A DNA stretch of 64,000 bases, from the NCBI GenBank assembly GCA_001873065.1, contig MNYM01000003.1, positions 33,332 to 97,331 of the forward strand. The letters are read 5' to 3'. The DNA is from Flavobacteriaceae bacterium CG2_30_31_66. GTDB taxonomy: Bacteria > Bacteroidota > Bacteroidia > Flavobacteriales > Flavobacteriaceae. Shown here piece by piece: positions 19,177-27,694 of this stretch (its first letter is position 1; each line of letters starts with the position of its first letter). The notes below the pieces were generated by a model. That model was not told the DNA's origin and made no database searches. It saw only the letters and a list, made by a program, of their open reading frames with translations. Made by a program: the position numbers and the translations under genes.

Positions 19177-21509
19177 CAAGGGGTTTTAACCCCTTGTTGA
19201 AATGGGTATTTATTTCAGTATTTCTATTGTTATATGTATTTTGTTTACCCAAAAAGTTGTTTACAAAACCAACATCGACAGTTATTGTAAGCAAAGAAAA
19301 TGAACTTTTAGGAGCTTTGATTGCTGATGATGGTCAATGGCGTTTTCCGCATGAAAATGAAGTTCCCGAAAAATTCAAAACGTGTGTTATTCAGTTTGAA
19401 GATGCTCACTTTTACAAACATTTTGGATTCAATCCAATTTCGATTTTTAAGTCAATTCAACAAAATTTTCGATCAAAGAAAATCATAAGAGGTGGCAGCA
19501 CACTAACGCAACAAGTCATTAGACTCAGTAGAGACCAAAAATCAAGAACCTATTTTGAAAAAATCAAAGAACTGATTTTAGCAACTCGTTTGGAATTCAG
19601 AAATTCGAAAGAAGAAATCCTAGCTTTTTGGTCTTCAAATGCGCCTTTTGGAGGAAATGTTGTAGGATTGCAAGCAGCTTCTTGGCGTTATTTTAATAGA
19701 AATGCCTTTGAACTTTCTTGGGCGGAAGCAGCCACATTAGCAGTGTTGCCTAATGCACCAAACTTAATGTATCCAGGAAAAAACAAGCACCAATTATTAA
19801 AAAAAAGAAATCGACTATTGCTAAAATTACTTCGGGAAAATAAAATTGATTCGCTCACGTATCAACTGGCTATTTTAGAGGAAATTCCTGAAAAACCATT
19901 TCCTTTGCCACAAATTGCAACCCATTTATTGCAAAAAATTCATACGCAAAGAAAAGGTGAATTTGTAAAAACTACGATTGATAAAAAGCTTCAAATGCAA
20001 GCAAATGAAATTATTCAACAGCATTACAATCAGTTGTCAAAAAACGGAATTCACAATGGCGCAATTTTAATTTTAGATGTAAAAACAAGAAAAGTTTTGG
20101 CATATATTGGAAATACTCCCACAAACCAAGATCATCAAAAAGATGTGGATATTATCGACAAACCCAGAAGTACAGGAAGCATTTTAAAACCATTTTTGTA
20201 CGCAGCAATGTTAGACAACGGAGAATTGTTGCCCAATACTTTAGTAGCAGATGTGCCTTCTAATTTTGGTAGTTATCATCCTGAAAACTTCGACAAAAGT
20301 TATGCTGGTGCAGTTTCTGCAAAATTAGCGTTGTCAAAATCGTTAAATGTGCCAACTGTGAGAATGTTACAACAATTTGGTCTTGAAAAATTTCATCATT
20401 ATTTACAAAAATTACGATTAAAAGATATTAAAAAAAGTGCCAATCATTACGGATTAACATTGGCTTTAGGAGGCGCAGAAAGCAATCTGTGGGATTTGTC
20501 AAAAACATTTGCAGCTATGGCTTCTACCATCAATCATTATACTGAAAATTCTAGTAGCTATTTCACAAATGAGTTTTGTGAACCTACTTTTTTGGCTGAT
20601 AAAAACGTGAATTTCGGAACAAAAACTTTTGAAAAAATCATTTTTGATGCAGCTTCCATTTATTTAACTTTTGAAAGTTTGAAAGAAGTAAACAGACCAA
20701 ATGCCGAGGAAAATTGGGCTTTTTTCGATTCGTCAAAACAAATTGCTTGGAAAACAGGCACCAGTTTTGGCTTTAGAGATGCTTGGGCAATTGGCGCAAC
20801 CAAAGATTTTGTAGTAGGAGTTTGGATTGGCAATGCAGATGGCGAAGGCAGGCCTGGTTTAGTAGGCGTTCAAACTGCTGCGCCAATATTGTTTGATGTT
20901 TTCGATAAAATTCCAAATTCGACTTGGTTTGAAAAACCTTTTGATGAAATGACAGAGGTAGAAATTTGCACCAAAAGCGGTTTTAGAGCTACAGAAATTT
21001 GTGAAGAAAAGCAATTTATGTTTATACAAAATAGTGGCTTAAAAACAGCACCTTGTCCATATCATATCCTTGTAAATACTGATTTATCTGAGAAATTTCA
21101 AGTAAATACTTCGTGCGAATTTTTTACGAATATCAAGCAAAAATCGTGGTTTGTATTGCCCCCTTTGATGGCATATTATTATAGAGAAAAAAACCCATTT
21201 TACACATCTTTGCCTAATTTTAGGGACGATTGTATTTCAGACGAAAAAAACACGATGAAATTTTTATATCCTTCAGAAAAAACGACCATTTTTTTACCCA
21301 AAGATTTTGAAGGAAAAACCAATGAACTGATTTTAAAAGTGGCACATTCTAATAAAAATGCTACACTGTATTGGTATTTGAATCGTACTTTTCTAGGCAC
21401 AACCAACGAATTGCATCACATGGCGATTGTGCCAAAAGATGGATTGCATACCATTTCTGTTACAGATAATTTTGGTTTGGAAATTCGGCAAACAATTATT
21501 ATTAAATAA
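19155..21509 (+). CDS. pbpC: Penicillin-binding protein 1C
   Basis: This is a bifunctional peptidoglycan glycosyltransferase/transpeptidase, 784 residues from the TTG at 19155. The first in-frame ATG lies far inside the conserved region, so a TTG start is required: either 19155, overlapping the A2M stop, or 19194/19197 within the hairpin. An N-terminal membrane helix (KWVFISVFLLLYVFC) anchors it. The GT51 domain shows FEDAHFYKHFGFNP with the catalytic Glu and RGGSTLTQQVIRLS. The transpeptidase shows SILK (Ser342, Lys345), SLN in SKSLNVP and KTGTSFG. A C-terminal PBP1C-specific beta domain follows (about 700-784). The call is firm, except for the exact start. Confidence 0.93.
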   Translation: MGKSSTITRGFNPLLKWVFISVFLLLYVFCLPKKLFTKPTSTVIVSKENELLGALIADDGQWRFPHENEVPEKFKTCVIQFEDAHFYKHFGFNPISIFKSIQQNFRSKKIIRGGSTLTQQVIRLSRDQKSRTYFEKIKELILATRLEFRNSKEEILAFWSSNAPFGGNVVGLQAASWRYFNRNAFELSWAEAATLAVLPNAPNLMYPGKNKHQLLKKRNRLLLKLLRENKIDSLTYQLAILEEIPEKPFPLPQIATHLLQKIHTQRKGEFVKTTIDKKLQMQANEIIQQHYNQLSKNGIHNGAILILDVKTRKVLAYIGNTPTNQDHQKDVDIIDKPRSTGSILKPFLYAAMLDNGELLPNTLVADVPSNFGSYHPENFDKSYAGAVSAKLALSKSLNVPTVRMLQQFGLEKFHHYLQKLRLKDIKKSANHYGLTLALGGAESNLWDLSKTFAAMASTINHYTENSSSYFTNEFCEPTFLADKNVNFGTKTFEKIIFDAASIYLTFESLKEVNRPNAEENWAFFDSSKQIAWKTGTSFGFRDAWAIGATKDFVVGVWIGNADGEGRPGLVGVQTAAPILFDVFDKIPNSTWFEKPFDEMTEVEICTKSGFRATEICEEKQFMFIQNSGLKTAPCPYHILVNTDLSEKFQVNTSCEFFTNIKQKSWFVLPPLMAYYYREKNPFYTSLPNFRDDCISDEKNTMKFLYPSEKTTIFLPKDFEGKTNELILKVAHSNKNATLYWYLNRTFLGTTNELHHMAIVPKDGLHTISVTDNFGLEIRQTIIIK
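19175..19198 (+). promoter_or_regulatory. Hairpin at the A2M-pbpC junction
   Basis: AACAAGGGG (19175-19183) pairs perfectly with CCCCTTGTT (19190-19198) across a TTTTAA loop, itself partly self-complementary. The 5' arm begins inside the A2M stop codon. The 3' arm contains two in-frame TTG codons (19194, 19197) that are candidate pbpC starts. No U-run follows, so it is not a standard terminator. It could limit pbpC translation unless ribosomes finishing A2M open it; that role is inference. Confidence 0.5.
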
Positions 21510-21539
21510 TAAACCTATACTTTAGTTTTTAGTACTTCT

Positions 21540-21760
21540 TTCAAAACGGTTGGCACTTCCTTCAAGGGGTTTGTTACTTCCTACGAGATGTTTGGCGTTT
21601 CCTACGAGCAGTTTGCTACTTCCTACGAGCAGTTTGCTACTTCCTACGAGTAGTTTGCTACTTCCTACGAGGGGTTTGCTATTTCCTACGAATAGTTTGG
21701 CATTTCCTACGAATAGTTTGGCGTTTCCTTCGAAGAGTTTGGCGTTTCCTTCGAAGTTTT
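21540..21760. repeat. 21-bp tandem repeat, ten units, between pbpC and the MBL-fold gene
   Basis: Ten head-to-tail 21-bp units span 21540-21749, plus an 11-bp remnant to 21760. The central units read TACGAGCAGTTTGCTACTTCC (split here as TACGAGCAGTTTGC + TACTTCC). Units 4 and 5 are identical, and the outer units differ at several positions, with TTC replacing TAC at both ends. A decayed copy may precede at 21519-21539. Because 21 is a multiple of three, a 70-codon frame runs through it (21550-21762) giving a heptapeptide SSLLLPT-like repeat. That frame has no signal or known domain, and I do not call it a gene. The rest of the 21510-21935 gap shows nothing else I can support. Confidence 0.85.
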
Positions 21761-21935
21761 GAAAATCGTTTAAGCATTTTCAATTATTAATAATGAATAC
21801 CCGACAAGGTCTTTGAAATCATGAGGGAAAAGAACAAAATTTGTTTACAAAATCATAAAAAAGTCAAAAAAGATTTGCAACCATTTTGAAATGATTATTT
21901 TTATAACTTATTTCGTAGTAGAGCTTTTTTATAAG

Positions 21936-22778
21936 ATGAAAATATATCCCATAGAAACAGGAAATTTTAAATTGGATGGAGGCGCCATGTTTGGGGTTGT
22001 TCCCAAATCTATTTGGCAAAAAACCAATCCTGCAGACGCTAATAATTTGATAGAAATGAGCATGCGTTGCTTGTTAATTGAAGATGGGAATCGTTTGATT
22101 TTGGTGGATACGGGCATGGGCAAGAAACAATCAGATAAATTTTTTGGGTATTATTATCTTTTTGGCGACTTTTCATTAGACAATTCCTTGAAAAAACTGG
22201 GATTTCACAAAGACGATATTACTGATGTTTTTCTGACTCATTTGCATTTTGATCATTGTGGTGGCGTCATCGAAAAAGATACAAACGGATTGTTCATTCC
22301 TGCGTTTAAAAATGCCAAAGTGTGGTCTAATGACAAACATTGGAAATGGGCAACAGAGCCCAATGCACGAGAAAAAGCCTCTTTTTTAAAAGAAAATATT
22401 CAGCCAATCCAAGAAAATGGACAGCTCAATTTTATTCACAGAAATTCGAAAGATCAAATGGGTTTTGAGGTGTTGTTTGTGGACGGTCACACAGAAAAAC
22501 AAATGTTGCCAATCATTGAATATCAAGGAAAAACCATTGTTTTTGTGGCAGATTTGCTTCCCACAGTTGGGCATATTCCTTTACCTTATGTGATGGGTTA
22601 TGACACAAGGCCTTTGTTGACGATTAAAGAAAAAGCCTCTTTTTTAAAACAAGCTGCTGATCACAATTTTTACCTTTTTTTAGAGCATGATGCCACCAAC
22701 GAATTATGTACTGTATATCACACAGAAAAAGGCATCAGACTAAATACAACTCACCAATTTTCAGAAATATTTAATTAA
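21936..22778 (+). CDS. MBL-fold metallo-hydrolase
   Basis: This is a 280-residue metallo-beta-lactamase-fold enzyme. The frame is open from 21891, but I choose the ATG at 21936 because the family starts directly with the first strand (MKIYPIETGNFKLDGG); the 15 extra residues are unlike the family. The zinc-binding motif THLHFDHCGG is intact. VDGHTEKQMLPIIEY supplies the next His and FVADLLP the bridging Asp. The end LFLEHDAT supplies the last His. There is no signal peptide, so it is cytoplasmic. The arrangement resembles lactonase-like hydrolases (AiiA/PhnP-type neighbours), but the substrate is unknown. The S8 peptidase gene follows after 8 bp, suggesting one transcript. Confidence 0.85.
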   Translation: MKIYPIETGNFKLDGGAMFGVVPKSIWQKTNPADANNLIEMSMRCLLIEDGNRLILVDTGMGKKQSDKFFGYYYLFGDFSLDNSLKKLGFHKDDITDVFLTHLHFDHCGGVIEKDTNGLFIPAFKNAKVWSNDKHWKWATEPNAREKASFLKENIQPIQENGQLNFIHRNSKDQMGFEVLFVDGHTEKQMLPIIEYQGKTIVFVADLLPTVGHIPLPYVMGYDTRPLLTIKEKASFLKQAADHNFYLFLEHDATNELCTVYHTEKGIRLNTTHQFSEIFN

Positions 22779-22786
22779 TATCTAGT

Positions 22787-24502
22787 ATGAAGTTTATAAA
22801 ACCATTTTTTTTAAGTGCTTTTTTTGCGCTTTTTTTAGCCAATTGTTCGTCCACTCAAAAAGTGATGACACTGCCAAATTTTGACACGGCAGTTATTATC
22901 ACTCCCAAAAAACAAGCACTTTCAGATGAAGAAGAGAAATATTGGTCGCACGCAGATTTGCTAAAAGACTCTATAGCAGGAATGAGTTTAGAGAAAGCGT
23001 ATCGGTTTTTAGAGGGCAAAAAACCTATACCTGTGATTGTTGCCATCACAGATTCTGGCGTTGATATTGAACACGAAGATTTGAAAGAGGTTCTTTGGAT
23101 CAATAAAAAAGAAATCAAAGGAAACAACATTGATGATGATAAAAATGGCTATGTTGATGATATTCATGGATGGAATTTTCTTGGAAATGCATCAGGAAAA
23201 ATCATCAATGGTGATCAATTAGAAATCACACGATTGGTGAAAAATGGGCGTAAGAAATTTGGTGATAAAAAAGCAGATGAAATTGCAGAAACTGATAAAG
23301 CTGAGTATGAATCATATCAAAAATTAGAGCAAGAATATCGCTTAACCATCAGTCAAAAAGAATTTGAAATTCAAGAAATGAATCAAACACAAAACAATTT
23401 AGAGCGTGTGAAGGCAGTTTTTGAAGATGTAAAGAGATTTGTAGGAAAACAAACAATAAGAATGACTGATTTGGACAGTCTAAAGCCAACAAGTTTGTTG
23501 ATGGTTTCACAAGTTGATGCCTTAAAAAATATTTTGGAAAAAGGTGCAACTGAAGAAGATTTGCTAGAATATCTTCAGCAAATAAAAGATTATAAGAAAG
23601 AGTTAGAAAAAGGCATGAAAGGATATGATTTGGACTTGAATGCTCGTGAAAATTTAGGAGATAATTTATACGATATCACTGATAAATTTTATGGAAATAA
23701 CAATGTTATTGGCAATAAAGATTTAGAAAAACACGGAACTCATGTTGCAGGAATTGTAGCCGCTTCAAGAAACAATAATAAAGGCGCAAAAGGAGTTGCA
23801 AATTCAGCAAAAATAATGACCGTTCGTGTGGTTCCTGATGGAGATGAACATGATAAAGATGTCGCTTTAGGCATTAGATATGCAGTTGATAATGGCGCAA
23901 AAATCATCAATACTAGTTTTGGAAAAAGATATTCTCCTAATAAAGAATGGGTTTTTGATGCCATTGCTTATGCAGCAAAGAAGGATGTATTGATTGTAAA
24001 TGCCGCTGGAAATGATGGAAAAGATATAGACATTCGTGAAACCTATCCAAACGATTCTAAAGATTTAAAAACCGAGTTTGTTGATAATGTGATTACAGTT
24101 GGTGCAAGTAGCTTGCATTATAATGAAGAATTGGTTGCGAGTTTTTCCAATTATGGAAAAATAAATGTAGATATTTTTGCGCCTGGAGTTGATATCTATT
24201 CAACTGTTCCAAAAAACGAGTATGAACCTTTGAGTGGAACATCAATGGCAGCACCGTCAACATCGGGAGTGGCAGCGTTGATAAGGGCTTATTATCCAAA
24301 TTTAACAGCGAAAGAAGTAAAATATATTTTGATGAATTCAGGAGTAAAAGTTGATTTTGAGGTTCTCAAACCTGGTTCTCAAAAAGAAGAAAATCCTTTA
24401 GGAGAATTGGTTCCTTTTGCAGATTTATCATTTTCTGGAAGAATTGTTAATGCGTATAATGCCTTGCAATTGGCGGATTATTTATCAAGAAAAAAACAGT
24501 AG
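22787..24502 (+). CDS. S8 family subtilisin-like peptidase, lipoprotein
   Basis: This 571-residue serine peptidase lipoprotein has a signal ending LANCS. The catalytic triad is intact: Asp89 in ITDSGVDIEHEDL, His316 in KHGTHVAGI and Ser486 in LSGTSMAAPSTSG. The spacing is odd: about 227 residues lie between Asp and His, against a few tens in subtilisin. The insertion (about 125-300) is highly charged and probably coiled coil (RLTISQKEFEIQEMNQTQ and similar). It stands 8 bp behind the MBL-fold gene. It should act in the periplasm or at the outer membrane on proteins. The target is unknown. Confidence 0.9.
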   Translation: MKFIKPFFLSAFFALFLANCSSTQKVMTLPNFDTAVIITPKKQALSDEEEKYWSHADLLKDSIAGMSLEKAYRFLEGKKPIPVIVAITDSGVDIEHEDLKEVLWINKKEIKGNNIDDDKNGYVDDIHGWNFLGNASGKIINGDQLEITRLVKNGRKKFGDKKADEIAETDKAEYESYQKLEQEYRLTISQKEFEIQEMNQTQNNLERVKAVFEDVKRFVGKQTIRMTDLDSLKPTSLLMVSQVDALKNILEKGATEEDLLEYLQQIKDYKKELEKGMKGYDLDLNARENLGDNLYDITDKFYGNNNVIGNKDLEKHGTHVAGIVAASRNNNKGAKGVANSAKIMTVRVVPDGDEHDKDVALGIRYAVDNGAKIINTSFGKRYSPNKEWVFDAIAYAAKKDVLIVNAAGNDGKDIDIRETYPNDSKDLKTEFVDNVITVGASSLHYNEELVASFSNYGKINVDIFAPGVDIYSTVPKNEYEPLSGTSMAAPSTSGVAALIRAYYPNLTAKEVKYILMNSGVKVDFEVLKPGSQKEENPLGELVPFADLSFSGRIVNAYNALQLADYLSRKKQ

Positions 24503-24582
24503 AAGTTAAAACTCTAAAGACTAAAGTTAAAAAATCTCACTTTCTAATTATCTAGAAATATAATTATCCAACCTATCAAACC

Positions 24583-26424
24583 ATGAAAAAAACTCTTTTT
24601 TTATCACTTTCAATGCTTGTAATGATTGCTTGCGCACAAACAAAAGAAAAAACCTATACCCAAAAAAACACCCAAAATTCTAATTATTGGCAGCAACATG
24701 TAGATTATACAATGGATATTGATATGGATGTAACCAACTATCAATATAAAGGAACACAAAAATTGATTTATACCAACAATTCTCCGGACGAACTTACTAA
24801 AGTTTTTTATCATTTGTATTTCAACGCGTTTCAACCAGGTTCACAAATGGATGTTCGTTCACTGACTATCAAAGATCCAGACCCAAGAGTTGGTGATAGA
24901 ATTAGCAAATTAAAACCAGACGAAATCGGATACATCAAAGTGAATTCTTTAAAACAAAATGGTGTCGCAATAAACTACAAAACTGTAGGAACAATTTTAG
25001 AAGTTACGTTAAATAAACCTATCAAGTCTGGTGAAACTGTAACTTTTGACATGCTTTTTGACGCACAAGTTCCTATCCAAATTCGTAGATCAGGAAGAAA
25101 CAGTTCAGAAAATGTAGTGCTTTCTATAGCTCAATGGTACCCAAAAATGGCAGAATATGATTTTGAAGGATGGCACACACCTCCTTATATTGCCAGAGAA
25201 TTTCATGGAGTTTGGGGAAATTTTGATATAACTATTCATATTGATAAAAATTATACGATTGGTGGAACAGGTTATTTGCAAAATCCCCAAGAAGTTGGTC
25301 ATGGTTTTGAAGATAAAACCAAACCTTTAAACCTCCCAAAAGGGAATAAATTAAAATGGCATTTTAAAGCACCTAATGTTCACGATTTTATGTGGGCAGC
25401 TGACCCTGAATACATTCATGATATTCTTACAATGAAAAATGGCATTGATTTACACTTTTTCTATAAAAAAACATTGGATGAAAAATTCTTAAAAAACTGG
25501 AAAGATTTGCAATCAAAAACGGCAGAATTGATGAATTATTATAGTACACACGTTGGTCCATATCCGTATAAACAGTATTCTGTAATTCAAGGCGGAGATG
25601 GTGGAATGGAATATGCTATGGCTACACTAATCACAGGTCAGCGAAATTTTGGAAGTTTATTCGGTGTCACTGCACATGAAATGGCACATACTTGGTTTCA
25701 ATTTTTGTTAGCAACCAACGAAAGTTTACATCCTTGGATGGATGAAGGTTTTACATCCTATATTTCAAACAAATCCGAAAATGACATTTTGAACGAAGGA
25801 AAAGCAAATCCACATTCGGGTTCTTATAATGGATATAGAACCATTGTTTCAAGAGGATATGAAGAATCTTTGACAACACATGCTGACAGATATCAAACCA
25901 ATTGGGCTTATGGAACGGCAAGTTATTCAAAAGGAAACATTTTTTTATCACAATTAGAATATGTGATTGGAGCAGAAAACGTTGCAAAAGGAATCAAAAA
26001 ATATTTTACCGATTTTAGTTTCAAACATCCAACACCCAATGACATTAAGCGTTCTATGGAAAAAGTTTCAGGCATTCACTTGGATTGGTATTTGAATGAA
26101 TGGACTCAAACCACACACGCTATTGACTATGGAATTAAAAATATTGTCGGTTCAAAAATCACATTAGAAAGAATTGGGCAAATGCCGATGCCAATTGATG
26201 TTGAGGTTATTTATACTGATGGAAGTAAAGAAATTTTTTACATTCCGTTAGAAATGATGCGTGGAGAAAAACCAACCACAGCCAAACTTTTAGAAGATTG
26301 GGCCTGGGCAAATCCAACGTATATTTTTGATACAGGTAAAACCGTACAATCTGTTTCAATTGACAAAAGCGGATTGATGGCAGATGTCAATTTAGAGAAC
26401 AATTCGAGTCAAGCAACAAGATAA
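24583..26424 (+). CDS. M1 family zinc aminopeptidase-like protein
   Basis: This 613-residue gluzincin peptidase has a signal with a lipobox-like end (VMIACAQ), so it is exported and probably a lipoprotein. An N-terminal beta-saddle domain (DVTNYQYKGTQKLIYTNNSP, VFYHLYFNAFQPG) precedes the catalytic domain. Zinc ligands are His365 and His369 in HEMAH and Glu388 in WMDEGF, the HExxH-18-E spacing of M1. GGMEYAMATLI takes the place of the aminopeptidase GAMEN motif. A variant loop of this sort is common in Bacteroidota M1 proteins. A terminator-like hairpin follows directly. Confidence 0.9.
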   Translation: MKKTLFLSLSMLVMIACAQTKEKTYTQKNTQNSNYWQQHVDYTMDIDMDVTNYQYKGTQKLIYTNNSPDELTKVFYHLYFNAFQPGSQMDVRSLTIKDPDPRVGDRISKLKPDEIGYIKVNSLKQNGVAINYKTVGTILEVTLNKPIKSGETVTFDMLFDAQVPIQIRRSGRNSSENVVLSIAQWYPKMAEYDFEGWHTPPYIAREFHGVWGNFDITIHIDKNYTIGGTGYLQNPQEVGHGFEDKTKPLNLPKGNKLKWHFKAPNVHDFMWAADPEYIHDILTMKNGIDLHFFYKKTLDEKFLKNWKDLQSKTAELMNYYSTHVGPYPYKQYSVIQGGDGGMEYAMATLITGQRNFGSLFGVTAHEMAHTWFQFLLATNESLHPWMDEGFTSYISNKSENDILNEGKANPHSGSYNGYRTIVSRGYEESLTTHADRYQTNWAYGTASYSKGNIFLSQLEYVIGAENVAKGIKKYFTDFSFKHPTPNDIKRSMEKVSGIHLDWYLNEWTQTTHAIDYGIKNIVGSKITLERIGQMPMPIDVEVIYTDGSKEIFYIPLEMMRGEKPTTAKLLEDWAWANPTYIFDTGKTVQSVSIDKSGLMADVNLENNSSQATR

Positions 26425-26441
26425 TATCATTTTAAGAATAT

Positions 26442-26474
26442 AAAAGGTGGCGTATAAGCTTCACCTTTTTTTTT
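26442..26474 (+). terminator. Rho-independent terminator of the M1 peptidase gene
   Basis: AAAAGGTG (26442-26449) pairs with CACCTTTT (26462-26469) across a 12-nt loop and runs into a tract of T. It lies 18 bp past the stop codon in the convergent gap before the leftward GH43_24-like gene. Confidence 0.75.
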
Positions 26475-26512
26475 GAGTGGCTTGATAGTATAATTTTTAC
26501 CAAAAAAAACAA

Positions 26513-27694
26513 TCACTTTCTATCAAAAATCCTTAAATTCCATTCTTTTTCCCAAGTCAAATAAGGAATTTCTCCATCAAATCTCACGGGAAGCCAAATG
26601 TATTTGCTGTTGCCTAAATTTTTTCCATTCCATCTATCAGCCACAAAAATAAAAGCGTTTTTTTTGCCTTCAACAGGAATAATATAGGTGCTTTGCGACC
26701 AAAAAGTGGTATTGATTTCGTCCTCAGTTCCCACACATGGATTACCTAAAGAAGTCCAATTTTCCATCATAGAATTGGCGACTGATAATCGTGCAGGATT
26801 GGGTTTCCAGCCTGTCAAACCCGAAGTGAATAAGTAATATTTGCCATTTCGTTTTAACACTGCTGGCGCTTCATTTCTTTCACCAGGTAAAATACGAATA
26901 TAGTCTCCTGAAAGTGACAAATAATCGTCTGAAAGCTTGGAAATGAGCATCGTTTGATTTTCTTCAGAGGCTGTGATGTGGTAGGCTGAGTCATCTTCAT
27001 CTACATATAATGTCATATCTCTTGACATTTGTCCGCCTAGAAAATCTCGCTTGAACAATTCCCCATTTTTTGCTTGATTGATGCGAATTTCTTTGGACAA
27101 TTTTTGTTGTTCATTGATAGTTGGAATGCTATCAAAAGTAGTTTGAGACATGTTTCTTGGCAAGATGCCTGCGTGTATTCGAAAACTGTTCAAGTATATA
27201 TAAGGTCCAGTAATGTTGTCAGCAACTGCAACTCCAGTCAAAGCCGCTTTGTATTTTTCACCTTTCAATTCATGATGAAACCACATCACAAACTTCCCAG
27301 TTTTTTTGTTATAAATCACTTTAGGACGCTCCAAAGTACAACCTTCTTGCAATTTAGAAAGCGTACCTTTTACAACTCGCAAGGCAACACCTTCGTTTTT
27401 CCAATTGTATAAATCTTTTGACGAATACACACTGACACCAACAAATGCTTTGCTGCCATCTTTTCCTGCACCTTTGTATTCACCAAACCAATAATAAGTT
27501 TTATTATGGTATAAAAATCCTCCTCCATGTGCGTTGATATGCTGATTGTTATTGTCTAACCACAACTCTCCTGGTTTGAAAGAATTATAATTAGTTTCTT
27601 GACCTATGCAATAAAAAGAGAAACTCAAAATCAATACAATTAACAAAGAATGAGTTCGAATACTATTTTTTAAATTTGTTTTTCTGATGTTCAT
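26513..27694 (-). CDS. GH43 subfamily 24-like exo-beta-1,3-galactanase
   Basis: This 393-residue exported protein is predicted to release galactose or substituted galacto-oligosaccharides from beta-1,3-galactan ends. I start it at 27694: the ATG overlaps the GH16 stop codon as ATGA and opens a signal peptide (SLLIVLILSFSFYCIGQ). The longer frame from 27817 runs inside GH16. Subfamily traits are LDNNNQHINAHGGGFLYHN, TYYWFGEYKG, VYSSKDLYNWKNEG and LERPKVIYN followed by FVMWFHHE. The usual GH43 Asp base is absent from the first blade; characterised GH43_24 galactanases also lack it. It is the last gene of the long PUL B cluster. The subfamily call is from motif memory; a family search would settle it. 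Confidence 0.8.
   Translation of the reverse strand: MNIRKTNLKNSIRTHSLLIVLILSFSFYCIGQETNYNSFKPGELWLDNNNQHINAHGGGFLYHNKTYYWFGEYKGAGKDGSKAFVGVSVYSSKDLYNWKNEGVALRVVKGTLSKLQEGCTLERPKVIYNKKTGKFVMWFHHELKGEKYKAALTGVAVADNITGPYIYLNSFRIHAGILPRNMSQTTFDSIPTINEQQKLSKEIRINQAKNGELFKRDFLGGQMSRDMTLYVDEDDSAYHITASEENQTMLISKLSDDYLSLSGDYIRILPGERNEAPAVLKRNGKYYLFTSGLTGWKPNPARLSVANSMMENWTSLGNPCVGTEDEINTTFWSQSTYIIPVEGKKNAFIFVADRWNGKNLGNSKYIWLPVRFDGEIPYLTWEKEWNLRIFDRK

Noticed and set aside
21540..21760. Possible CRISPR array
   Set aside because: The units are contiguous 21-mers without unique spacers, and no cas gene is near.
21550..21762. A 70-residue frame through the 21-bp repeats
   Set aside because: It is produced by the repeat period being a multiple of three. 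It has no signal, no known domain and only low-complexity heptapeptides, so I list the repeat and not a gene.
21891..21935. N-terminal extension of the MBL-fold hydrolase
   Set aside because: Its hydrophobic 15 residues are unlike the family start; the ATG at 21936 begins at the first conserved strand.
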